Assembly (NCBI GenBank): GCA_029259745.1
Contig: JAJDEO010000054.1
Location: forward strand, 62,001-126,000
Direction: 5' to 3'
Length of the DNA stretch: 64,000 bases
Source: Planctomycetota bacterium
GTDB taxonomy: Bacteria; Planctomycetota; B15-G4
Below the pieces are notes generated by a model, which saw only the letters and a list, made by a program, of their open reading frames with translations, was not told the origin of the DNA and did no database searches. Position numbers and translations under genes: made by a program. Positions within the stretch are counted from its first letter, which is position 1; each line of letters begins with the position of its first letter. This document shows, piece by piece, positions 1 through 8,169 of this stretch.

Positions 1-3000
1 CGGTGGCGCAGCGTGCCGTCGATCGTGTCGAACAGCTTCACCTCGGCACCGGCCACCTTCGGCCCTTCGCCGTCGAGCAGCGCATCGCGAATCGGCGGCG
101 TGCCGCCCCCGCCGAGCGGCGGCGAGCCGGGCGCGAAAAAGGCCGGCGTGACGGACGGCGCCGTGTCGACCGTGGACGTCCCGCCACCGCTCGGGAACCA
201 GCCATCGGGGCCGAGGAACGTCAGCTCGTCGATGACCTCGACAACGAGCGAGCCTGTGGCCGTCGACGTGACGAGCAGGTCGAACGGCATGTCGGCGATC
301 GGCTCGTTCCCATCGAGGTCGACGACGCCGGCGTACCCGGTTCCGGCCGGCACGGCGAGCGACGGTGTCACGTGCACGACGACGTCGACGCTCTGCCCCG
401 GCGCGATCGTGCCGATGTCGCTCGGGCTCCCGAGTGCGAGGATCGAACCGAGCGGGCAGTTGAACCCGGGGTTCGCGATGCACGGGACGCTGGCCGTCAC
501 ACCGGTGGCCGGCGCGCCTCCGACGTTCGTCAGCGTGAACGTCAGCGTCGTCAGGTCGCCCTTGACCACGTCGGCCTCGAGCTTCGCGACGCTGGCGACA
601 ATATCGGGCACAGCCGTGCTCACGAAGGTCGGCACGTCGACCATCTCGACGAGGACCGACGACGCACCGACGTCGGCACTCACCTCGAGCGCGACGTCGA
701 TCGGCGTCGACGGGTCGGGTGCGGGCCCCGTGGCCGTCACCTCGAGCACGAGCGGCGCCGTGCCGTAGGCCGAGATCGCCGAGGGCGCCGTCACGCCCAC
801 GAGCTGCACGAACGGCGGCAGCCCGACGACCTGCACGTCGATGCCGGTCACCGTCGCGTCGCCGGGGTTGCGCAGCGTGGTCTGGACCGACGTGGTCTCG
901 CCTTCGGTGACACTGAGCACGACGAGCGACGGGATCGCGTCGAGTCCGACGAGCGTGAAGCTGTCCTGCGGCGGGTCGATCTGCGGGTCTTCCACGACGG
1001 CCGGGTGGTCGGCGTAGAGGTCGAAGGTGCCGGCCTCACCGGGGACGGGTTCGAACAGCAGCGAGTAGTCGCCGTTGGCGTCGGAGACGACGTCGTAGAC
1101 GCGGCGCGTGTTGCCGACACGAACGCGCACCGTCGCCTCGGCGTCCGGGATCGTGACGAGCGGATCGGAGACGTCGACGATCTGGCCGGTGATCGGGATC
1201 AACACGTCACCGGGGCCCTCGGATGCCGCCGCCACGTCGACGGCCGTCGCGACCGTGGCCGTGTAGCCGGGTCCGACGACGTCGATCGGCAGGGCGAGCA
1301 CGTTGTTGCCCTCGTCGGTCTCGGCGATCGTGCCGAACACGTCGGCTTCGAACAGCACGAACCAGTCCCCCGCCGCGGCCGGCAGCACGAGCGACGCGAC
1401 GTCCTGCGGGTCGTCCATGCCGGGCTCGAGGAAGCCGTTCTCGGAGCGCGTCGCGATCAGCGTGTCGCCGCCGCCGAGGAACGCGTCGGCGGACAGCCAT
1501 GCGCGCGTGGAACGCTGGCCGTAGGCCGTGCCGAGGCCGTCGCCGTCGGAGTCGACGTTGCCGACGGTCCACGCGACGGTGGCGTGCGTGCCGATGAACA
1601 GTTCGCCGTACTCGCCGTCGATCGAGCCGGACACGACCTGCAGGTCGGGCAGCGACGACTGTTCGATCAGCGTGACGTTCGGTGCGGCGGTGGTGTTGTC
1701 GCTCTTCGTGATCTCGGTCACGAGCTGGTTCAGCGCGTCGGTGCGGACGATCACGCGGTACGGGCCGCTCAGCCCAGCCGGGACGTCGACGGTGACCTCA
1801 CGCAGCTCGCTGCCGTCGGCCGGCAGGTCGCCCGCCGACGCCGTGAACGGGAAGGTGCCGACCAAGAAGTCGCCGCCGAAGAACGCGTCGCTCGACAGGT
1901 ACACGCGGTCCTGCCACACGCCGACGGCCTCGCCGGTGCCGACGTTCGCGGTGTTCCACGTCACCGTCATCGGCGCGCCGTCGCCGGCCGTCGCGGGGGC
2001 CACGAGGCCCTGCACGACGAGGTTCGGCTGGGGGAAGGGCGTGACGAGGATCGGCGTCGGAGCAAGGCCGGTGTTGTTCAGCTCGCCGCCGGGTTCGTCG
2101 AGCACGTCGGTTGCGTCGGTGATCACGCCGAGCCAGTACTCGCCGTCGAGCCCGGCCGGCAGCGTGACCGACGCGGTGTTGGCGTCGACGGCGCCTCCGA
2201 CGAGGTCGACGTCGCTCGCGAACTCACCGAGCAGCACGTCGTCGGCGTCGCCGAGCGTCGTGTCGAGGGACAGCACGACGCGGTCGACCCACGGCGCCTC
2301 CGCCGTGAACGTGCCGATGTTCTCGACGATCCACGAGACCTCGAGCGCGTTGCCCGAGACGGCCTTCGTGACCGTCGACGACACGCCGGAGAGCTTCAGG
2401 TCGATCGCCTCGGCGTCGACCCACACGATGAGCCCGTCGGGGTCGAGCAATGGATCCTGCGCCGGGTCGTCCTCGAACGGCTCGCCGCCGAAACTGCCGC
2501 TCCAGCTCAGGAACGCGATCTCACCGAGCGCATTCGCCGGTCGGAACACGTTCTCCGTGGCCGACGAGGCACCCTTCTCGAACGCGAGGTTCACGAACTG
2601 CCGCCCACCCGGCGTCCGCACATCGAACAGCACGCCGTCGCCGCCGTCGAAGAGCCCGTCGCGCACGTCGTTCGGCGCCGGCGCGACGGTCGACGTCTCG
2701 GAGACCAGCAGCCCGTCGGAGTCGGTCCCGCGCACGACGAAATGTCGCGCGGCGAGCGTGCCGTCGACGGTGATCCCGAAGCCGTTGGAGCCGGGAACGC
2801 GTTCGAGCACCGCAGGGAGTGACGGCGCACCGACGAGCGACAGCGTGCCGGTCGGCGTGACGACGTGGTCGGTGCCGTCGTCGAGTCGGAGGGAGACGCC
2901 GGGACGCACGAGGACGGTCCCCGCGATCGTCGCGCCGGAGTCGCCGACGACGAACGGCGAAGCCGCCGCCGGAATGTCGAGGACGCCGGCGGGCGTGACC

Positions 3001-5678
3001 TCGAGGTCAGCGGTAGTGACCGGCGAGGCGAGGGTGGTCGTGCCGCCCGCGATGCGGAGGCGGTTGAAGGCAGGGACTTCACCGTCGATCACAGACGCCG
3101 TTCCCACCATCTCGACCCATGCGAGTCCGATGTTCACCACGGACGCACCGGTCCACGTTCCGTGGCAACGCAACACACCCTGCTGGAAACCCGAGTCACC
3201 CGTGTTCAGCGAGCCGGACTGCACGACGTTTCCAATCACATCGACGATGGCACCGTTCGATATCCCAAGCGAACCCGAAGTGAGCGTCAGCACTGAAGGC
3301 ACGTTGAGCCGAGCTGTCGACGAACCGAGGACGACGTTGCCGCCGTCGACCTCGAACTCAGCGACGGTCACGTCGTCGTCCGTCACGCTGATCGGCCCTG
3401 CGAGAGCGCGGACGCGATGCAGCACCCCTTCGCCTCCGACGATCGTCTTGCTCGACGTCCCCACGAGGTCGAACGAGCCCGGACCCGTCGAGCTGCCGCC
3501 CGTCGCCTGCAGCCGCTCCGTGACCGCGACCGTCGTCTCGATCGTCGTCGCACCCGATGCCAGTCGCAGAAGCTCGAATCCCGGTGAAGCGCCCGTGATG
3601 ACGGTCGACGACCCAGCCATCTCGACCCACGCCAGTCCGATGTTCACCACGGACGCACCGGTCCACGTTCCGTGGCACCGCAACACGCCCTGCTGGAAAC
3701 CCGAGTCACCCGTGGTCAGCGAGCCGGACTGCACGACGTTTCCAGTCACATCGACGACGGCACCGTTTGATATTCCGAGCGAACCCGACGTGAGCGTCAG
3801 TACTGAAGGCACGTTGAGCCGAGCCGTCGACGAGCCGAGGACGACGTTGCCACCGTCGATCTCGAACTCCGAGGCCGTCACGTCGCTCGACGAGTTCAAG
3901 AACAGCGTCCCGCCCTGCACGCGGCACTCGCCGAACGTCACCGCACCTGACGAGATCGTCGTCGAGCCGGCCTGCAGGCGCACGCGATGCAGCGTGCCCG
4001 CCCCGACGTCAATCGCCTTGCTCGACGCCCCCACGAGGTCGAACGATCCCGGACCCGTCGAGTTCCCGCCGGTCGCCTGGAGACGATCCGTGACCGCCAC
4101 CGCCGTCTGGGCCGTCGTCTCACCGGACGCGATCCGCAGGCGATCGAATGACGGCGCCGTCCCGTCGATCACCGACGACGCGCCGACCATCTCGACCCAG
4201 CCGTTGCCGATATCGAACGACGCGGCGCCCGTCCACGTCTCATGACACCGCACGACCCCGTCGTACGACGAGAAGCTCAGCGGAGTCACTGCGCCCGTCT
4301 GCTCCACGCTACCGATCACCTCGATCGCTGCATCGGTCCGGACCGCCATGGCCCCCGACTCTAGCGTCAGCTTCGTCGTCACTGTCAGTGACGACGAAGT
4401 GCTCTGCAGCCACAGCTGACCGCTCTCGAGCCAGAACTCCGAGGCCGTCACGTCGCTCGAGGAGTTCAAGAACAGGACCGCGTTCTGCACGCGGCACTCG
4501 CCGAACGTCACCGATCCCGACGAGATGCTCGTCGAGCCGGCCTGCAGGCGCACGCGATGCAGCGTGCCCGCGCCTCCGACGATCGTCTTGCTCGACGCCC
4601 CCACGAGGTCGAACGATCCCGGCCCCGTCGAGCTCCCGCCGGTCGCCTGCAGACGCTCCGTGACCGCCACCGCCGTCTGGATGGCACATGTCCCATCCGC
4701 AACCCTCAATCGCCGAAACGACAGCGCCGACCCGGCGATCGACGAACCGTCGAGCATGTCCACCCACATGCCCGTCGGCGCGAACGGCGCCGACGACGTC
4801 CACGCTCCCGCGCACGTCAATCGGGAGTCCGTGGCCGCGGACGACGTCACCGCGACCGTCTGGATCACATCGCTGTCCACCTGGAGCACGGACGTCGAAG
4901 AGTCGGCGTCGACCTGCGCGCCGTCGAGGCGCAGGAGCGTCGTCACGACGAGGGTGTCGCCCGAGTTGACGTTGATCGTGCCCGCGTCGCCGTCGAGTGT
5001 TCCGACGGTCGACGGCTCGAAGCGCCTGAGGCCACCCGCAACGACCACGTTCGGGACGACGCTCGTCCCCGTCGTCATCGTGCCGTTGCCGGTGAGCACG
5101 ACGTCGCCGCCCGCCACCGTCGCCCCGGTCGAGATCCAGTCGCGCGACACGTCGACGCCGGCCGCACCGACCGCCAGGCTTCGCGTCGGGAGGATGGTGA
5201 CATCGTAGAACCTCGGCCGCTCGGGGGCCGTGATCGAGGTGTCCCCGTCGAAGACCACGAGACTCGAGCCGGGAACGAAACCGTCGGCGTCGGCCTGGGT
5301 CCAATCGCCTTCGATGTAGAGATCGCCGCTGCTCGTGCACACGAGCACCGCCGTGCCGCCCACATCGGACTGGATCTCGAGGTCGCCCGTCACGCGGAAC
5401 GTCGACGAGCCGGCGATCGACAGGGTCATCGTCGCACCGGGCTCGAGCGTGAGGTCGCGGACCTCGAAGCCGCTCGAGCCGAGCGAAGGCCCGGGCGCGA
5501 CCGACGGGATCACCACGTCGGTCGTGCCGTCCGGCACCACGCCAGCCGACCAGTTCGCGGGATCGGCCCACGACGCACTCGTCGCGCCGGTCCATTGGAC
5601 CTGGGCCTGAGTCAGTCCCACCAGACCGAAACCGATCGCGAACGCAACCCGCAGCCCAACCGTCAACGCGTGTGACAC
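1..5678 (-). CDS. Very large secreted repeat protein with CARDB-like domains (C-terminus outside window)
   Basis: The frame is open on the minus strand from a GTG at 5678 to the left edge, so at least 1,892 residues are present and the C-terminus is missing. The GTG follows a strong ribosome binding site (GGAGGAGGG at 5683-5691) and begins a signal peptide ending near TQAQ, so it is the preferred start. The N-terminal third is rich in Ser, Thr, Gly and Val and has long imperfect repeats typical of secreted beta-solenoid or autotransporter-like proteins. Further on, segments beginning LPDLQVVSG and PNLVVQGL look like CARDB adhesion domains. The visible C-terminal part resembles DUF11/CARDB-type Ig-like modules (GTIAPGQSVDVVV). 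I infer an exported surface or extracellular protein; no enzyme motif is visible. The long open frames on the opposite strand are GC-driven shadows. Confidence 0.8.
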   Translation of the reverse strand, partial: MSHALTVGLRVAFAIGFGLVGLTQAQVQWTGATSASWADPANWSAGVVPDGTTDVVIPSVAPGPSLGSSGFEVRDLTLEPGATMTLSIAGSSTFRVTGDLEIQSDVGGTAVLVCTSSGDLYIEGDWTQADADGFVPGSSLVVFDGDTSITAPERPRFYDVTILPTRSLAVGAAGVDVSRDWISTGATVAGGDVVLTGNGTMTTGTSVVPNVVVAGGLRRFEPSTVGTLDGDAGTINVNSGDTLVVTTLLRLDGAQVDADSSTSVLQVDSDVIQTVAVTSSAATDSRLTCAGAWTSSAPFAPTGMWVDMLDGSSIAGSALSFRRLRVADGTCAIQTAVAVTERLQATGGSSTGPGSFDLVGASSKTIVGGAGTLHRVRLQAGSTSISSGSVTFGECRVQNAVLFLNSSSDVTASEFWLESGQLWLQSTSSSLTVTTKLTLESGAMAVRTDAAIEVIGSVEQTGAVTPLSFSSYDGVVRCHETWTGAASFDIGNGWVEMVGASSVIDGTAPSFDRLRIASGETTAQTAVAVTDRLQATGGNSTGPGSFDLVGASSKAIDVGAGTLHRVRLQAGSTTISSGAVTFGECRVQGGTLFLNSSSDVTASEFEIDGGNVVLGSSTARLNVPSVLTLTSGSLGISNGAVVDVTGNVVQSGSLTTGDSGFQQGVLRCHGTWTGASVVNIGLAWVEMAGSSTVITGASPGFELLRLASGATTIETTVAVTERLQATGGSSTGPGSFDLVGTSSKTIVGGEGVLHRVRALAGPISVTDDDVTVAEFEVDGGNVVLGSSTARLNVPSVLTLTSGSLGISNGAIVDVIGNVVQSGSLNTGDSGFQQGVLRCHGTWTGASVVNIGLAWVEMVGTASVIDGEVPAFNRLRIAGGTTTLASPVTTADLEVTPAGVLDIPAAASPFVVGDSGATIAGTVLVRPGVSLRLDDGTDHVVTPTGTLSLVGAPSLPAVLERVPGSNGFGITVDGTLAARHFVVRGTDSDGLLVSETSTVAPAPNDVRDGLFDGGDGVLFDVRTPGGRQFVNLAFEKGASSATENVFRPANALGEIAFLSWSGSFGGEPFEDDPAQDPLLDPDGLIVWVDAEAIDLKLSGVSSTVTKAVSGNALEVSWIVENIGTFTAEAPWVDRVVLSLDTTLGDADDVLLGEFASDVDLVGGAVDANTASVTLPAGLDGEYWLGVITDATDVLDEPGGELNNTGLAPTPILVTPFPQPNLVVQGLVAPATAGDGAPMTVTWNTANVGTGEAVGVWQDRVYLSSDAFFGGDFLVGTFPFTASAGDLPADGSELREVTVDVPAGLSGPYRVIVRTDALNQLVTEITKSDNTTAAPNVTLIEQSSLPDLQVVSGSIDGEYGELFIGTHATVAWTVGNVDSDGDGLGTAYGQRSTRAWLSADAFLGGGDTLIATRSENGFLEPGMDDPQDVASLVLPAAAGDWFVLFEADVFGTIAETDEGNNVLALPIDVVGPGYTATVATAVDVAAASEGPGDVLIPITGQIVDVSDPLVTIPDAEATVRVRVGNTRRVYDVVSDANGDYSLLFEPVPGEAGTFDLYADHPAVVEDPQIDPPQDSFTLVGLDAIPSLVVLSVTEGETTSVQTTLRNPGDATVTGIDVQVVGLPPFVQLVGVTAPSAISAYGTAPLVLEVTATGPAPDPSTPIDVALEVSADVGASSVLVEMVDVPTFVSTAVPDIVASVAKLEADVVKGDLTTLTFTLTNVGGAPATGVTASVPCIANPGFNCPLGSILALGSPSDIGTIAPGQSVDVVVHVTPSLAVPAGTGYAGVVDLDGNEPIADMPFDLLVTSTATGSLVVEVIDELTFLGPDGWFPSGGGTSTVDTAPSVTPAFFAPGSPPLGGGGTPPIRDALLDGEGPKVAGAEVKLFDTIDGTLRH
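3080..4750 (-). repeat. Long tandem repeats inside the secreted protein gene
   Basis: Nearly identical blocks recur within the gene. The sequence CACGCGATGC, or its GACGCGATGC variant, occurs at 3411-3420, 3981-3990 and 4551-4560, exactly 570 bases (190 codons) apart. A second marker, CTCGACCCA, occurs near 3111, 3621 and 4191, spacings of 510 and 570 bases, so one unit lacks about 60 bases (20 codons). Stretches 3089-3360 and 3600-3870 differ at only scattered positions. The period is a multiple of three, so the frame is kept. The likely origin is internal duplication of a beta-strand-rich module. Confidence 0.75.
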
Positions 5679-5820
5679 GTCACCCTCCTCCACTTCCCTC
5701 GATGCGGACCGCGGTCCGCAGTTCTTCCGGTTGATCAGAGGGCATCGGGTGCTCTTCGAGCAACACACCGATGCCGTCACTTCCTCCCGCCCGCGTGCGT
5801 ATGCACGTCGCGGCGGGATC

Positions 5821-8061
5821 CTACGGGATCACGATCTCGTGCGCATCACTTCCCGCGAAGACGCCGTTCGCCGGTGGGTTGAAGCCGCCCTGCAGCGCGA
5901 AGGCCTGGATGAGCACACTGTTTCCGCCGAGTGAAGGAGGGATGACGACGTTGACGGACGTCCCTCCGGGCAGGACCAGAGCGCAGCCGAAGCCGGCACA
6001 CCCGAACCCGTTGAGGATCGGAACGAGTTGCAACGGGTCGAGGGCCAGACCCGGGATGCCCGTGGCGGGCGGGAACCCGGTCGGGAACAGGTTGGCACCG
6101 AGCACGAGCGGCGCGTAGTCGAACGTGCCGTTCGGGCTCTCGACGCGCAACGACAGGATGTCGAGTGCGGCGGCGGTCTCCACGTCGTTGCCGGGCCCGC
6201 TCGTCGGCGGACCGTTCACTCCGGAGAAGAGCCGCAGATCCTCACCCGTGCCCGGGAACTTGGACGGGCCGCCGAGGAGCGTGTCGTAGACGACGACCTC
6301 GATGCGGTCGGCGAGGGCGAAGGAACCAAACGGGCCGCCCGCGTCGTCGAACCGGAGCGTCACGTCGATCGTCGACGTGCCCGCCGGGACCGCGAAGTCG
6401 CCCTCGCGCTGGATCAGGACCGTCTGGTTCATCCGATCGGCCGCGGTCACCGGGCCGAGCTGCTGGAACCCAGCGGCGCCGCCGACCTGCCCGCCGAACG
6501 CGTTGCGGAAGACGATCTCGACCGAGGCCGTGTCCAGCGACGTCCCGGCCCCGCCGAGCCAGCTCGAGGCGTAGAGGCGGTACCGGCCCGCGTCGATCAG
6601 TACGGTATCGCCCGACACATCGAACGAGCGCGTGAGGGCCGCATCGCCCTCATGGCTGAGCGCGAGGCCGCCGAGCCCGTTGGCGAGCGCGAAGGACGTC
6701 GGCGGGAGGTTCGGTGACGTCCCGTAGGACAGCACCTCGAGCAAGCCACCGAACGCCCCCTCCCAGCCATCAGGGTTGTCCAACTCGAGCGGCGAGCCGG
6801 GGAGTGTTCCCGACTCGAAGCTGCCGTTCGTCGCGAGGTTGTCGTTCAACGCGACGGACTCTGTCGGCTCCCACGGCAGGAGCACGGCGCTGATGTTGTC
6901 GGCGGCGCCGAACGAGCCAAATGGCCCGCCACAGCACAACTCTTCGAAGGCGACCGTGATCTCCGCGAACGCCGTCACACCAGGCAACAGGAAGGACGCC
7001 TCACGCTTGACGACGACCGTCTCGGAGTTGCGCACGAGCTTCGTCACGGGCCCCACGAGGCCGATGGGCGTCACCGGATTCGAGTCGGCGTCGAGCAGCC
7101 TCACCTCGATCTGAGCGTTGTCGTCGGAGGTCGTGACGCCACCCAGGTACGCCCCGACCCGGAGCACGGTCGGCTCGGCGGCGAAGTCCGCCGCGTTGCC
7201 GCGCAGGTCGATGACCTGACGCAGGCGAGCGTCACCGACATGGCTCAGGAAGTTGCCGGCCCCGCCGAACGTGCATGACGTCGAAGGAAGGCCACCGCCG
7301 ATCTCGCAGGACACGAGCGAACTGAGCGTGAGGGGATCCGCGTCCGAGTACGGCCTCACGACGACGGGCTCGATCCCCGCACCCTCCCAGCCGCTGGGGT
7401 CGTCGAGCGTCAGCGGTGATCCGCCCGTCCAGCCCATCTCGAAGCGCGGGTTGACGAGGAGTTCCTCGCCCAACGGCTTCGGCGCCGGCACGAGCGGGTC
7501 GTCCACCTGGTCGACGAACAGCAGATCGGCCGAAGCCTGACCGCTGCAGCAGAATGTGTCCTGGAACTCGATGCGAGCGACGGCCTTGGCGGCTCCCGCG
7601 GGGATCGCGAAGAGCGACTCACTTCGCAGCAGCACGGCTTCCTCGTTGCGGGTCGCCGGTGTGACCCAAGGGAGCGGAACGAAGGCGATCTCGTCGTCCG
7701 CTGCATCGAGGAATCGGATCACCAACCGGACGGAGTCGTACTGCCCCACTCCGCCGAAGTAGCCGCCGACGAACAGATGGGGCTCGGCGGCGAGGCTCCC
7801 CAGCGACACGACCTGCTCGACGACGGCCTGGCCACTGGTGTTGTGGAGCAGGCGCGTACCGCCGCCGATCTTGCCGGCGACAGCGTTCGACGGCACGTCG
7901 ACGGCGCCGTAACTGGCGGCTGCGACGTTCGGCACGACGACGGTCCAGCCGGAGAGTCCGTTCTCGAAGCTGGGGTTCGTGAGGAGGTTCTGGGCGTGCA
8001 GCGTTCCGGCGCATCCGAGCAGCAGCCCGAGCGCGATGCTGTGCAAGTGTGATCTGGCCAC
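5821..8061 (-). CDS. Secreted protein with three jelly-roll-like repeats
   Basis: 746 residues with a clear signal peptide (MARSHLHSIALGLLLGC...LHAQ). After cleavage there are three related modules starting NLLTNPSFENGLSGW, ELLVNPRFEMGW and NLATNGSFESG, each about 180-200 residues. The N-P-S-F-E-x-G opening is typical of carbohydrate-binding or discoidin/jelly-roll-like extracellular modules. The last hundred residues (ending SDAHEIVIP) resemble the C-terminal domains of other secreted proteins in this window. The gene lies 142 bases downstream of the next one on the same strand. I infer an extracellular or surface role, perhaps glycan binding; no catalytic motif is recognised. Confidence 0.75.
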   Translation of the reverse strand: MARSHLHSIALGLLLGCAGTLHAQNLLTNPSFENGLSGWTVVVPNVAAASYGAVDVPSNAVAGKIGGGTRLLHNTSGQAVVEQVVSLGSLAAEPHLFVGGYFGGVGQYDSVRLVIRFLDAADDEIAFVPLPWVTPATRNEEAVLLRSESLFAIPAGAAKAVARIEFQDTFCCSGQASADLLFVDQVDDPLVPAPKPLGEELLVNPRFEMGWTGGSPLTLDDPSGWEGAGIEPVVVRPYSDADPLTLSSLVSCEIGGGLPSTSCTFGGAGNFLSHVGDARLRQVIDLRGNAADFAAEPTVLRVGAYLGGVTTSDDNAQIEVRLLDADSNPVTPIGLVGPVTKLVRNSETVVVKREASFLLPGVTAFAEITVAFEELCCGGPFGSFGAADNISAVLLPWEPTESVALNDNLATNGSFESGTLPGSPLELDNPDGWEGAFGGLLEVLSYGTSPNLPPTSFALANGLGGLALSHEGDAALTRSFDVSGDTVLIDAGRYRLYASSWLGGAGTSLDTASVEIVFRNAFGGQVGGAAGFQQLGPVTAADRMNQTVLIQREGDFAVPAGTSTIDVTLRFDDAGGPFGSFALADRIEVVVYDTLLGGPSKFPGTGEDLRLFSGVNGPPTSGPGNDVETAAALDILSLRVESPNGTFDYAPLVLGANLFPTGFPPATGIPGLALDPLQLVPILNGFGCAGFGCALVLPGGTSVNVVIPPSLGGNSVLIQAFALQGGFNPPANGVFAGSDAHEIVIP

Positions 8062-8169
8062 GGCGTGACTCCGAGGGGATTCGGAGGCCGTCCAGACCGC
8101 ATGACGGCACTCCCGACCCGCTGAGCACCGTTTCCGCGCGGATGGGACGCGCGAATCGGAAAAAATGGT

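Noticed and set aside
3..2822. 939-codon open frame on the plus strand
   Set aside because: It is antisense to a long secreted protein with a signal peptide and domain features. The frame is Arg/Asp/Val-rich with no family match, as expected from codon-position GC bias.
3080..4750. CRISPR array
   Set aside because: The periodic sequence has units of 510-570 bases in a coding frame and no short repeats with unique spacers.
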